From assembly GCF_021917145.1 (NCBI RefSeq), contig NC_061075.1, positions 310,001 to 374,000 of the forward strand: a DNA stretch of 64,000 bases. The letters run 5' to 3'. Each line of letters starts with the position of its first letter. Position 1 is the first letter of the stretch. Both the position numbers and the translations under genes were made by a program. Source of the stretch: Hypomesus transpacificus (taxonomy: Eukaryota; Chordata; Actinopteri; Osmeriformes; Osmeridae). Below are positions 11,001-23,800 of this stretch, piece by piece. Under the pieces are notes generated by a model, which saw only the letters and a list, made by a program, of their open reading frames with translations, searched no databases and had not been told where the DNA came from.

Positions 11001-13496
11001 CTGAGCCGTGATCTTGGCCAGATTCTGCCCCTTTTTGCCGATGATGAAGCGATGAAGCCAGGAAGGAGCCGAGACTGATGACACAGTGTAGCTGTTGGCC
11101 TGCCAAGGAAAACCCCACACCCATCATCATCATCATCATCATCCACACCTACAACCCATCACGTGTGCTGGAGAGACAGGCTGACCAAAGCACCGTACCT
11201 TGGCGTAAACCTCGGTGAGTGCCTGGCCCAGCCGGTCCGGCTCCCCTCGCAGAATGACGGTCTCTGAGCTGCTGTCGGAGGGTGGGATCTCGACCGACAC
11301 GCCGGTACGCTCCAGGATGTCCTGCAGGGTGTTGCCCCTGTGGCCGATCACATACTTGTGCTGAGATTTCTTCACCTCCACTGCAATGGTGGTGGTGTTC
11401 TTTTTCTAATGGACAAGCCGCAGAGAGAAAATATTGTTGAACAAACCAACATCATGACAAGAATGGCTGAGGTCAAACAACATTCCAGCAGTGTGTCAGG
11501 ACAGAATTCCTGCTGGACAGAGAGTCTTGGAGGGGCACACCTTCTCCTCATAAATCTTCTTGATCAAAGCCACAGCCAGAGCAACCTGCTCCTTCTCCCC
11601 AGTGATGACGATCTCCGTCTTGTTGACGCTGGGTGGAGGGACGTTGATGCGGGCGCCTGTCTCCTGCGACATGTCCCCCACCAGCTTGTTGTGAGCCCCG
11701 GTGATGAAGGGATGGTACACCTTGTCAACGTTCACCCTCTCCACAGCACGCTTATCCTGGAACACAGTGTGGCCGGATCAGTCACTCGTCCAAAACACAC
11801 TTTGTATTTAAATGCCAATTGTACCCTAGACGACAAACATCCACAATTCACAGCACACAAAGACAGATACACATCAGCTAGAGTTGAACCATCTGACAGG
11901 CAACCTTTGGATGACAGATAACCACAGGCTGGTTGTGTGTGTGTGTCACGTGTCAGGAGATAGTACCTGCTCGGCAGAGATGAGCAGGATCTCGTGCTTG
12001 GCCTTCTCCAGGCCCTCCTTGGTGCCAGAGATCTTGATCTGGTTGCTGGGGTCGTCGGGGCGTGGGATCTGGATCTTGGTGGCAGTCTTCAGCTCCAGTT
12101 CCTGCAGCTTCTCCCCATTCTTGCCGATGACAAAGCGATGGTGCTCTTTGGGGATGCCCACAGTAGCTGAAGCCTAGAAGACAGAATCTACTATTAACAC
12201 TTCTACAAGAACCAAACTCCCAAGAGGGATGTTGGATATACGGATGAATAGCAAATCGCAATCAATCCACAAACTCCGTGTTTAAGAGCAGAGGGGGAAT
12301 AATGTGTGCGGACCTGAGTCTGCAGTCGGGACACAATCTCCTTGCGGGCCTTCATCACAGCGTCCAGTTTCCCAGACACCATGATGGAAAGGCCTTGGTC
12401 TTTAGCCATGGAGAGCTCCAGGTGCGCTCCGGTTTTGTGCATGATGTCCACACAGACCTTGGCCTGATCTCCTTCTCCAAACTGGTTGATGTCCTTGTAC
12501 TTGCGCTCCTCCAGAGGAACGTGGAAAACCTGGATCATAACACCAGCAGATGGACAGATGAATGTCTGTCTGACACTAAGCAGACATAAGCAGCATTTTA
12601 ACATTAAGAGTCAGTCACACACGGATTCCACTGCTGCAGTGGAGTTCAAACGTTACTGGAAAGCTACCTTCCCATTTTTGTTCCAACACTAATCTTGCAC
12701 ACCCGATCCTAATTATTACATTCACCTTTAGTCATTTAGCAGACACTCTTATCCAAAGCGATTTACAGAAAGTACAGGGACATTCCCCCGAGGCAAGTAG
12801 GGTGAAGTGCCTTGCCCAAGGACACAACATCATTTTTGCGCGGCGGGAATCAAACCAGCAACCTTCTGATTAATAGCCTGCATCCCTAACCGCTCAGACA
12901 TCTGATTAGCTGGTTGATGTGCTAAATCACATGAACTGGGGTTGGAGCAAAAATCTATAGCACGGTATCTTTCCAAGAACAGGGACGACATTTTTTACTG
13001 ACCTCTATGCATCTTTTTTTTTTTTATGTTTTAGTAACAGTGCTGTACCTGGGTGATGACAGAAGACTTGAGAGGACGGATGTTGGAGGTCCAGGCGTTG
13101 GCTGGTTGCTGAGCCCCCTCAGGTGAGGAACCCTTCTCAGGCAGCGGGGGGAAGGCATCCTTGTAGGTGGGAAGGGCCTCCTCATCCCCTGCACCACTGG
13201 GCCCTGCCACTGGGAGAGAGGCAGGAGAAGCCAACACACCATCAGGAAGAGGCTCAGAGTCTACCCCAAACCAAAAACACACAAATACATCCGATCACTT
13301 GCAGTTCCCATGGGCTATCGTGCTATGGGCTACTGTTGCTTTGGGCTACGTCTCTGATTACTTTGCATGCTTGAAATGTGTTATTGTCAAGTTGATCAAA
13401 TAATTGGAAACCAGACTCACCACCACCCTGCTCTGGCAGCAGCCCATTGCGGTGCTCGTTGAAGCTTTCCTGCGTAAGTACAGCGACTGAACTCAT
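5033..13496 (-). CDS. HDLBP: HDLBP, vigilin (multi-KH RNA-binding protein), complete CDS in 26 coding exons
   Basis: Vigilin binds mRNA and tRNA in the cytosol and at the rough ER and also associates with heterochromatin. CDS exons (minus strand, 5' to 3'): 13496-13421, 13209-13049, 12529-12314, 12173-11967, 11756-11541, 11405-11199, 11099-10992, 10906-10802, 10704-10626, 10521-10382, 10256-10152, 10003-9890, 9805-9719, 9623-9492, 9389-9171, 8165-7944, 7670-7452, 7368-7230, 7092-6941, 6773-6669, 6564-6430, 6313-6170, 5974-5795, 5653-5537, 5390-5250, 5122-5033. All introns are GT-AG and phases agree. The sum is 1271 aa (human about 1268). It starts MSSVAVLTQESFNEHRNG and ends WGPKRF. A degenerate first KH is followed by 14 KH domains. 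Thirteen GXXG-type loops are recognisable (VIGKNGEKL, VIGHRGNTL, IIGKKGQNL, LIGKGGANI, IIGQKGENI, IIGKGGANI, LIGSKGRLV, LIGKGGVNI, RRGQVL, IMGPKGSRI, IIGQKGSGI, IIGRKGAII, IIGARGKGI); the second KH loop (TGAHNKL) is altered. Residues PTYKDAFPPLPEK near the N-terminus are also conserved. Confidence 0.97.
8235..9166. repeat. About 930-bp minisatellite in an HDLBP intron (units of 18, 21 or 24 bp)
   Basis: Roughly 45 copies of ggttaagaggag(gag)caggag(gag). Units differ by whole gag triplets, so lengths are 18, 21 or 24 bp and reading frames stay open on both strands. The plus strand is almost pure purine. On the transcribed (minus) strand each unit is pyrimidine-rich, contains TTAAC and has no AG. 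The array begins three bases inside the intron after the exon ending at 9171. The long apparent proteins (LRGGAGG-type on plus, LNPPAPP-type on minus) come from this array and are not genes. Confidence 0.95.
10315..10376. repeat. 15-bp tandem repeat, four copies, in an HDLBP intron
   Basis: Copies of cgtcacagcgtcccc, the last with one change (cgtcatagcg), lie immediately downstream, in the sense of transcription, of the exon ending at 10382. Confidence 0.85.
12719..12905 (-). mobile_element. tRNA-like SINE with an L2-type 3' tail (minus strand)
   Basis: The plus strand shows catttagcagacactcttat and atccaaagcgatttacag at 12732-12770, then gtgccttgcccaaggacac, then gggaatcaaaccagcaacc, close to a tRNA T-arm/B-box in reverse. 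Read on the minus strand it is a tRNA-like head, a body, and a 3' tail homologous to the L2 tail at 1817-1860 (ctttggataagagtgtctgc). This tail-sharing is how fish SINEs borrow the L2 machinery. It sits in an HDLBP intron in sense orientation. The family name is uncertain. Confidence 0.7.
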
Positions 13497-13535
13497 GGTC
13501 AAAATCCCACGTTTACACGGAGTACGAGTGTGCCA
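13497..13535 (-). other. HDLBP: HDLBP 5' UTR part of the start-codon exon
   Basis: On the minus strand an acceptor (catccctag) precedes 13535, so the exon bearing the start codon carries 39 nt of 5' UTR. Further non-coding exons must lie upstream. Confidence 0.6.
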
Positions 13536-14445
13536 CTAGGGATGAAAGAAGTAAAGAAAAGATTGAAAAGAATGGCAAACATGTTATATAAACAACTTCA
13601 CCTTAGTACATGCCAACTATTTGTGTGGACTTTGAGATGTTGGTCATTATCTAATCTATATATGATCAAAAGAGACACACTATGAAGTAAAATTCTTAAG
13701 TGGTAAGAATTTCAACGTCAGCTCTTTGTGCAGATAGTCCAGGTACGAGATATTAAGTAGCATGACAAAGTGATTAAACTACTTTCATTAATTGTGCCAA
13801 TGGTAAAGTGTCTCCACTCAGAGGATCCCAGCCCGTCTGTGTCCAGGGCTATTCTCGCTGAGCAAGCTCCCAAGGTTAAGAGGATTTCGCTACTGAAACA
13901 CGTCAGTTCATCCACTGAGGGTAGCGTCAACCTGAGCCCGCTCAACCCTCCTACGGCAACCAGACACATGAACTACACTTTACTGAACTTCTACTAGCCA
14001 CAGTAAATGACAAGTGTTAGGGAGCATGTGCACTGGCTCCTGGAGAGCAGGTTACAGCCACTTACAGCATGAGGATCCTGGATATTGCACAGGGTTGTTT
14101 TCACACTGTTCTGAACACAGGGTTGTTTTCACACTGTTCTGAACACCCATTAAGGGCCTCTTCCTTCCCAGAAGTCTTCAGGTCTCATGGTTGGGAAGCA
14201 GAGCCACTTAACTACAAGCCAATGGCAAGTGAAACAACTGCTAAATGCAGACCCATGTAGAATGGTACAGAAAGAGGCATGTTATTTTGCAACTGGCTGA
14301 TTATATCTGTCTGTTCTATAACCAAGTGTACAGGAACTGTATGGGCACCATCTCTATTCTTCTGACTCACATCTGAAATCTGCAGGTCAGAACAGCCTCG
14401 TGGCTATAGGCCTAATTAGGAGCTTAGAGTGGTGTCAGATCTTAC

Positions 14446-14517
14446 CAGCTAAATGGTCAGTTACCAGATAATCCGTCCTGTAAAGCTGCCTGTTGGTGTC
14501 AGCCTGCCAGCTTTTGC
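14446..14517 (-). other. HDLBP: Candidate non-coding 5' UTR exon of HDLBP
   Basis: Minus-strand acceptor (tttgcttttcag) just above 14517 and donor gtaagatc below 14446. A second possible donor (gtaactg) would shorten the exon to 14465-14517. It is not open in a coding sense and is probably an optional leader exon. Confidence 0.4.
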
Positions 14518-15828
14518 CTGAAAAGCAAAAGCAAATATTTTCATATTTTCCCAGATAATCTCAAGTTCTCTTACAGCCAGGAGAGACACACAATCCTTAA
14601 ATGATGAATAGATAACACATTAAGGTTTCAATACATAAAATACAGTATAGCTAAATACAAGAACAGCATTTGAAATGTACTGCAATGTTGCAAATACTGT
14701 ATTGTGTTTTCAAGACAGCTATGTAAATTGACCCACAATTACGCCTGTATACAACACGTTTGACACACAGCCCTCAATCTATTTACAAAACGCAAGTTGT
14801 GCAAAGACTAAATAAGGAAAACTGGGAGTGGTGTTGAAGAACATCTCCTGGAAACTGCTCGGAATCCTCCAGGCCTCGGCAGAGAAGGTTGCATAATTGT
14901 TGTGTGGTAGCTAACAACAGTGGCCTAAAACACCAGGAGGCTAGGAGACATAGCTAGCTGCCAAAATAGTAAGATACAGTAGCGCAATAAATGATTAGAT
15001 TGCAGTTTATTAAATAAGGAGCTACACTTGGATAAATAGCTTTCGCTACCATCTTGGTTACAAGCTACTTTAAGGATTATTTGAAAGGAGGCAGTGTTAG
15101 GCTTTGTGGCTAGCAAGCTAACTAGCTAGCTTCGTCGACTTGTTTCAGTAATGTCCGACGAATTCTTTAAAATGGCAATTGGAATGCATGCTTGTTAGAC
15201 ATTAGGCCTAATTTTAAACATTCTTCGGAGTTGTGAAATATTGTTTGATTTTGTGTATCAGGCATAATCTAAAAACACTTGTTACCCATGATTAGCTAGT
15301 TAGTAACTTAGGTACCCGCTAGTTAGACTCCGTCGGCATAAACTTTGACCGTGCGCGATTGTGACACGTAGGTACTAGCTAGCTAGCTTGCAATTCACGG
15401 TTCTGCTGCTAGCAGGATGAAAGCTAGCCTAGACAGCTAGCCAGCCAAGGCGTCTCGCTACCAGACTGGAGAAACTCCATTAGGAAACTTGATTTCGTTA
15501 AGAAAGGGATGAAATACTATTCAATCAATAGCTGGACTGTGTTATCAACCCTACCAATTTAACGGTTTTGCTTGACAAAACAAATGACAACTCAATCCTC
15601 GCAGATCCACAAAATCTAGCAAGTAAGCTGCACGAAGTCCACGTAGGCATAAGGAATACAGCTGAGCATTGGAGAAAATGACATGGAGTCCAACCATAGT
15701 ACATTTTGTTACATCAATATTTCAGTTAGCGCCGCTGTCTCTTTAATGTCATCAATACAATTAGATATCCCTGCGCAGAAATCAGACGGGACGTGTTACA
15801 TTTTCTAAACTGTCTAATAGCTACTTAC

Positions 15829-15912
15829 TTGTGTTTATGTTCTCGTCTGCCCTGTATGGTGCAGAAGCTTTGATGAAACTCCACTGGCGAGAAGGTGGGA
15901 CCGAACCCGGAG
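15829..15912 (-). promoter_or_regulatory. HDLBP: Candidate first exon and promoter region of HDLBP
   Basis: A strong minus-strand donor gtaagtag at 15828-15821 follows a CG-containing leader-like sequence (15829 to about 15912). The start site itself is not visible and the upper limit is a guess. It lies about 2.4 kb head-to-head from the presumed FARP2 start. Confidence 0.45.
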
Positions 15913-15929
15913 TAATATATACGGAAGCC

Positions 15930-17245
15930 GCCCTCCAATCGTATCCTTGAACGTCACCTCAAAGCCTCCGGTTACAAATCACATACTTCATGGAGAGAAA
16001 AAGTACATTGTGTAACTAATATTAAAAACATTGTTAGCTAATAGCACGGACTTACTTTGCATTTTCAATAAATTGGGCTGGTGCTTGTAGTTTGTAAATT
16101 AATAAAATATTTAATATCACGCTGTAATAAGAGACTATGTTTATCAAATGGGCCTTGTCAATTTTGTGACAGTTTACACCGTTTATTCTTCTAAATGGAC
16201 TTCAGTCCATGCATGGCCATCCTCGGACATTATTCATTGTCTTCCCAAACGTTGTCTCCAAAAGTTGTTTTACAACTGAGTTTGGCTAACCCGCCAATTG
16301 CTTATTATATACGTCACTCACTTTGGGGAATAACGCGAACTTTTAGACAATGGACCACCGAGTAAGTCCATAGCCTAACCGTTGATGCGGTTATTCTGTT
16401 TGTCTGTGTCAGTTATCATGTTGTGGTCCTATTTAGCACTCTGTATAGCACATTGGTCAACGGAAGTTGTGTTTAATTGTGCTTTATAAATAAAGTGATT
16501 GATTAATTGATAAATGTCTTAACGGGATGATCCACGAGATTGGATTTGTTCACTCTAAAATGGGATATGCATCGGCTACAATCATCTCAAGGTTACTAAA
16601 TCCATCACAGAGGAGATGGATGCAACTGACATTTACACTACTTGCATATCTGCAAACATAGAGTTTACATTAAAGGCTGGGTAAGTAAGTTTTGCGATCC
16701 TAGCGATTTTGACTTGAGTTCGAAAGGATTCAAACCATAGTATAGCTGCAAGCAGCAATGGCAGATTCCTCCTCAAAATGGCAAAATATTGTATAATGTA
16801 CATGTTAGAGGGTTAGACTTAACTCCTGATAAAGGAACCGTAAAGCACATTTCAACCTGCAGAATTCAAAATCTTGACGGGATTTGAACCATTAGTCTCC
16901 AGGTTCCAAATGTTACACTTTAGCGAAGAGAACCACATACACCGTCAACATTTGAATAGTGAGTGCACTGACTACCGTGAATTGAACTTTAGTGTCCAGG
17001 GGTGGATGTCTGGGGAGGACGGTGTGTTCAGGAGTGGATGGCTGGGGAGGACGGTGATCAGGAATGGATAGCCGGGGAGGACAGTGTAGGGTTAGGGTTC
17101 ATTTACTTTAGGTAGAATGTAGTGATCTATAAACAAGTCCCAGTTGATTGAATCCCAATTTTCTTTTCCAATTTGACCAATCAGGCAAATATTTGTACAT
17201 GTTGTCTCTCTTCACTGAGGTGGCAAATGTTAACCGAGTGTTAGT

Positions 17246-17335
<90 letters not shown>

Positions 17336-18280
17336 CAGATGATGGTCAGCACTAAAGAGCTTGCAGATAAGATTACTGAAACGATTTTTGTGCTCAAATA
17401 AAGACAGCTGGAAGGTCTACACATTACAATATTGAATTACGATGTTTGAGGGTATTTGATACCAAATGTTAAATTACTCTGAGAATCAAAACAATAATGT
17501 ACCTTTAAGCACAGATGAACTGTAAAACAGATGTATCTTGTTATATTATCTCCTGAAATTACACACCTACATGGCCATGAAAGTGGAATTACTCCTTGAA
17601 GAGTTTCCATGGTTTTAGTAAAGCTATCTGTATGTGTTGCAAGTATTGTGTTTGAACTGGTTGTTTCTGTCTATAATGTTACTACCCTCAGCATAACCCA
17701 TAAGTTTGCAGAGTACGTAGGCATATATCATCACGGTTGTAGGGACCCTTTCAGATTACCAACGTGGAACCAACTGTTCAATTGTTTAAGAAAAATTTGT
17801 CAATTATTCATGCGTGACATGTGAAGTAATCGCTATGTTGCTGATGGTATAGCATTATTAGTATTATTATAATCCTGTCGTATTGTTTAAAGCCATGTAA
17901 TGCCACTAGAGGTCAGGCTACTCAATCATTTGTGATTATCCCACCAAATCACAATATTCCAAATTGATTAAATCTTCCTTTATGATGCCTGAAGAACAGC
18001 GTCAATGGACTTGCTGGTAAAAACTTTCCAATAACTTTAGATAATCCGATGTGCTAAAAAACGATATCTGGTCCAAAAACATTACTTTATTTTTTGCACA
18101 TATTTTTAATTGTTTGTAAAATGTCCAGTATAAAAAAGTATTTTAACCAAACAGGGTTAATAAAATAATTCAACCATCACCAACGGTAGGTTAAATTGGT
18201 GGTGCAATCTGAACCAATGGTGAAGCGAATCACAGTCTTGTCCAATGACACAGTTAAAACTTTCGTTTTGTTGTAACAAG
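15930..18280. other. Intergenic region between HDLBP and FARP2
   Basis: No exon of SEPTIN2 or any other gene was recognised here, although mammals have SEPTIN2 between these two genes. The region holds a three-copy degenerate repeat at about 16998-17085 (gtggatggctggggaggacg-like), the GT microsatellite below, and otherwise AT-rich unique sequence. Confidence 0.5.
17249..17331. repeat. (GT)n microsatellite
   Basis: About 41 uninterrupted GT dinucleotides. Confidence 0.97.
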
Positions 18281-18290
18281 GTGACGGACT

Positions 18291-18487
18291 GTCATGTGAC
18301 TGTGCTCAACGTAATCCTCTCATAGCGGTGCTGTGCTAAGGAGTGTGGACTTTTCAGTCGAGAACCGCAGGGCGGCCGGGGTGTAGTAAACGATTTTAAC
18401 TTGTGGCTAGGTTATCTGCGCTCTTTTCACGACGGCCATGGGACATACTCAATATTGAGTTCAAGTATTTCGAGAGCAAAAGAGAAG
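18291..18487 (+). promoter_or_regulatory. FARP2: Candidate FARP2 promoter and non-coding exon 1
   Basis: A GC-richer stretch ends in a donor (agagaag followed by gtatgg) at 18487/18488, matching a leader exon spliced to 19498. At 18291-18300 lies gtcatgtgac, a palindromic E-box containing the TCATGTGA M-box core recognised by MITF/TFE and USF factors. The start site is inferred to be near 18340. Confidence 0.45.
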
Positions 18488-19528
18488 GTATGGTCACAAC
18501 TTTGTCTTTCTTGCAAGAAACCGATACAGTGTGAAGTATTTATATAGAAAATGCAGAAACTTCATTTCATCAGGGTTATTGGTTATGCAAGGCGCTTCAA
18601 TAGGCTACTTTTAATGGATTCAGGTCGATAGTTTCTTTTCGTCTAGAAACTTTGTAATTATTCAAATATTTGGTTAATTCTTGGTATATTGTTTGTTTTC
18701 CCAGAATACGTTGTATTTTACCTTACCAATGAACCATTTTAATCAATCAATTTTCTCCAAGAGGCTAGTTTACCTTGGCCACACTACTTGGTGCACGTCA
18801 CCGTCGAATGTTGCATATCTGAAGAGCTCTCATTCATGTGTTCTTCAGTTTCGCAAAATGCTAGCTAAATGTAACTTTTGTAGACGGAACAGAATGGTCT
18901 ACGTAGTCAGGGTGCAAGTAATTGTGATGTTCAGGTAATTTAAATGTATGTAATTAGCCATAGGCACAGGGTTTATATTGGAATGTTAACGTCATTATTT
19001 TCCTTAAGGTTCATGTCCTTATTTCAGATATGTGGACCGTAGGTGACGGTGCGCGCACCCTGTAGTCCAGGCTGTACTCGTTTAACAAGATGTAATTTTG
19101 GGATGATTAGTGCCACATCTACTGGTCTCCTGCCATATAGCCTACTGCACTAGTCTACCACAGACTCCTGCCAACAGAAATAAGCAAATCAGGAATAGTA
19201 CACTACAGAAATAGGAGCGCTTATTTAGCCCGTTTTACTGTTAAGCAAATTATTTGATGCAAACTCGGTGGTCAACCAGAGTGAAACGGCTCGAATGGTA
19301 GCCTACTAGTCATAGTGTCAGTTGTTGAAGATGCCTGTTATGTTGGCAAATGTAATTTTGGCAACAATGTTTGTTTGTTTTTCTCAGTCTTCACAGAAAC
19401 GTACCTGTCAGGACTAGTAACTTCTTGCAGTTGTCTGAGAATCTTGCAATGATCTCCCCTTAACTGATGTTACCTGACAACTGAATTTGTTTTGCAGGAG
19501 AGTTAGTGGCTGGTTTGCGTGAGCCGGG

Positions 19529-20793
19529 ATGGGCGAGATTGAGGGATCGTACCGGGCCCTGCAGACCCCGGGAACACGTCTGGGCGCCCAGTTCAACGCT
19601 GGGATCAGCACCCTGGAACCTGGCCAGAGCCTCAGCACTGCCCTGGGCAGCGGGGGCAAAGGTCAGGGGCGAGGGCTACAGATACGTGTTCAGGGCCTCG
19701 ATGACTCCCAGGAATTCTATGACCTGGAGGTGAGTTTCCAGGGATGCACATGCCCAATATTACTTACTGGTGATGGCCATTCCTAGTGTCTAGTTTAAAG
19801 ATAATCCATAGCAATCTGTTCCTTTATGTTGGTTAGTGGATGAAATAAAAGATTGCATTTCAACCATTTGGATAATTGTTTTGGGGTGTGGGAAAGGCCT
19901 GTATGTTCCCAACGCTGTGTGCTCTGGGAACAGGGTGTGTGCGTGTCGTCGTGGTTACTGACAGCTGCCACATGGCTTTGGTCCTTAAATCCCTTCCTCT
20001 TTAAGACTGCTTACTGTGGGCCACCTAGTGTAATTTACCATGGCACTATACTCCTGGCTGTGCCTGTTAGATGGGCTTGGTGTGTGTTTGTGTGTGTGTG
20101 TGTCTGTGTGTATGTGTGTGTGTCTGTGTGTAGGTTTACAGTAGAACCAACTGGAAAATCTGATCATTTATAACCAGGAGAAAACCTTCAAACATTTGAA
20201 CATGTGTGGATGTGTCAAGCGTGTGGATTTGTCATGCAGTGTTTAGAGGCAAGTGTTTAGGATTACAGCCCTGTCTGTAAACGAGAGTGTCTCTCGTTTG
20301 GTTCAGCCTCTACAGTGTGTCGTTCGCTGTTTGGTTCACTATTTTAGATGAGAAGCACATTATCAGTCACTTGAGGAATACTGTGTGATGTTCTAGAACA
20401 GTGAACACGAATGTTCTGCTGCTGTCTGAGTTGAGGTTATTCAGACGTGTAGCAGCCGGGGGGGGGGGGGGGGGGGGCAGGGCTGCAGCAAAGGGGGGTG
20501 TGAAGGGGGTCTGGTGGTGTACCTTGTCATCATGCAGACCCCATCCACCGGCTGTCTCCTCACAGCTACTCCTCTAGTAATTAGCCATTCTGATGAATTG
20601 GGGGAAACTGTTTCTGAGGTAGGTTCTGCCCTCCCTTAAAATGTCTAACTTATAAATGTTAAATTTATTTAAAATATCAGTCAGCAGATGGAATTATATC
20701 CTGAAGCAAATATCTTAGTCTTGTTTTGTATGAAGTTTTAATTTGTCATCACTGCTGATGAGATTACCTGTCTGTCTTGTCTTGTCTTGTCTT

Positions 20794-20844
<51 letters not shown>

Positions 20845-23800
20845 GTATGTCAGCCTTGTGGCCGAACCTCATGCACAAGGCTAATAGGAAGTGATGAGGA
20901 AGTCACTAAATCAGCCAGACTTCCTGCTTGTTCTGAAGGGACTGCACATGTCCCAGTATAGTTTGAACACCAGGGAGGGCATTCATGAATACACTGACTT
21001 GACACACTGTTTTGTTTTGCTCCGTTATGGAATGTGGTTTGTTGATAGGATAACAGATCTATGGCCTGTTTGAGCTGTGGTCCCAACAGCTGGTCTGACC
21101 TAAATCCTGCGGCAGCCATAACAATAACGGCTCTGGCTGCAGGGTCGAGGCCCACTGCTGCGGTGGCCTTTCATAATCTTATGGACCATATGTTGTCTCT
21201 CTGCCTGACAACAACCTGTCTGCAGTGGGCAGTCTAACTTGGGTTGTCGAATGACAAATGAAACACTTTTCAGCCCATCAAACTTGAATAGTGTTTGACG
21301 TCCGATAGAGAAAGCCTTCAAACCCCGTACCCTTCAGTAGACCCCACCCTGCCCTGAACCCTCCAGTAGACCCCACCCTGCCCTGTTCCCTCCAGTAGAC
21401 CCCACCCTGCCCTGAACCCTCCAGTAGACCCCACCCTGCCCTGTTCCCTCCAGTAGACCCCACCCTGCCCTGTTCCCTCCAGTAGACCCCACCCTGCCCT
21501 GAACCCTCCAGTAGACCCCACCCTGCACTGAACCCTCCAGTATACACCACCCTGCCCTGAACCCTCCAGTAGACCCCACCCTGCCCTGTTCCCTCCAGTA
21601 TACACCACCCTGCACTGAATCCTCCAGTAGACACCACTGCTCTGCTCACCGTCAGGTTAATTCACCCTGAAGGTTGAGCCTGCTGCTGAGGTCTGCACCC
21701 AGCACTGCCCAACAGCCCCGCTGCAAACAGCCCCGCTGCAAACAGCCCCGCTGCAAACAGCCCCGCTGCAAACAGCACCGCTGCAAACACCACCGCTGCA
21801 AACAGCTATCACGGCACTGATGTGGCGCTTATGTTTTGCTGTGACGTTTTGGTGTGACGTTTCTTTGGAAGCAGTGTTTGTGGAGTAAGCAGTACAAACA
21901 GATGTCGTACCGCACTTAGGTTTGGCTTCCTGGCCTGTCATGTTATCTCTGTGTTTCTGCCGAATAAAAAAATAGACACTAAATTGCAGTGTTAAATGTT
22001 TCAAATGGCTGTGGCCTTCAACAAACGTTGCCCCCTCCACACATTTGGTGCAAAGCACATTCACGGCCCTCTGAATGGTTCATCCTGATGAGGAGCTCTC
22101 AGGACGAGTCCTGCACAGGGAGGCTGGCGTTCAGAGAGAAGCTGGCGTTCAGAGGGAGGCAGGCCCCTCTCTGAGGCAGGCCTCTCTCTGGAGGCAGGCC
22201 CCTCTCTGGAGGCAGGCCCCTCTCTGAGGCAGGCCTCTCTCTGGAGGCAGGCCTCTCTCTGGAGGCAGGCCTCTCTCTGGAGGCAGGCCCCTCTCTGAGG
22301 CAGGCCTCTCTCTGGAGGCAGGCCCCTCTCTGAGGCAGGCCCCTCTCTGAGGCAGGCCTCTCTCTGAGGCAAGCCCCTCTCTGAGGCAGGCCTCTCTCTG
22401 AGGCAGGCCTCTCTCTGAGGCAGGCCTCTCTCTGAGGCAGGCCTCTCTCTGGAGGCAGGCCTCTGATGGGCCCCGGCCCGCCCACACTAGCCACAGCCAC
22501 AGCCCAGCCTTGTGGCTGCTGGACGAGAGGCAGGGTGCTGAACACTAGCCTCTTTATCCAGCAGGCTCGGCCCCTCAGCCGGCCCTCTGCACTCCTCCAG
22601 CCTCCCAGACTTGCTTTGGGTGGGGGGGGGGGGAGGCAGAGCAAGCCTCGCTCAGCCTCAGCAAACAAGCACATAAATAGCGAGGTTGACAACCAACCAA
22701 TTGGAGGGAGAGGGGGGCCAGCCTCGGGTGTTTAAAAGAACAGTTTGTGTGACTGATGTTGTGTTTCAGGCCTGGGTGGAGAGGAGGGGGGGGGGGGGAG
22801 TTGAGAGTGGGGGGAGGGGAAAGTGTGTGTGTGGAGGGGGGGGGGGGGTGAAGTGGGGGGAGGGGAGGGAAGGAGGGATGTGATGGGAGGGGGAGGGGGA
22901 GGGAGACAGTTTCAGGAATCAGGAGTACGGCCCCCTCCTTGGTGAATCCCCACAGGAAGTTTGGCCGAGGAATTTCAACGACTGGCCTTTAAACTGTTAA
23001 CCCTTTATGTGACGGACAGAGCTAGACAGGGCTGATGAACAGGCAGACTAACTACTGACGCTGTGTACTGCATAGCAACACTACTGACGCTGTGTACTGC
23101 ATAGCAACACTACTGACGCTGTGTACTGCATAGCAACACTACTGACGCTGTGTACTGCATAGCAACACTACTGACGCTGTGTACTGCATAGCAACACTAC
23201 TGACGCTGTGTACTGCATAGCAACACTACTGACGCTGTGTACTGCATAGCAACACTACTGACGCTGTGTACTGCATAGCAACACTACTGACGCTGTGTAC
23301 TGCATAGCAACACTACTGACGCTGTGTACTGCATAGCAACACTACTGACGCTGTGTACTGCATAGCAACACTACTGACGCTGTGTACTGCATAGCAACAC
23401 TACTGACGCTGTGTACTGCATAGCAACACTACTGACGCTGTGTACTGCATAGCAACACTACTGACGCTGTGTACTGCATAGCAACACTACTGACGCTGTG
23501 TACTGCATAGCAACACTACTGACGCTGTGTACTGCATAGCAACACTACTGACGCTGTGTACTGCATAGCAACACTACTGACGCTGTGTACTGCATTGCTA
23601 AAAAAGCTCTTGTCACTTGAATAAGCCGTGTGGTCATACAGTGTGCCTCTCCCTGAAGGGATACTAGTGTTGGCTTTAATCTTCACTTGAACAGTCGTTG
23701 CTTCTGGAAAGCATGCTTTAGGCCCTGGCCGACAGTCTGCAGCCTAACCCGCCACACGCAACCAGTAATCTAACCAAATGACTGAGTGTAACTGGAAAGA

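Noticed and set aside
15930-18280. Search for SEPTIN2 exons between HDLBP and FARP2
   Set aside because: No GTPase motifs (GxxxxGKS, DxxG, AKAD) seen in the frames of this region.
22061-22692. Open frames with [11 protein letters not shown] repeats
   Set aside because: 17-bp minisatellite; no coding evidence outside it.
23051-23597. CRISPR-like regular array
   Set aside because: Units are contiguous with no unique spacers, in a vertebrate intron; it is a minisatellite.
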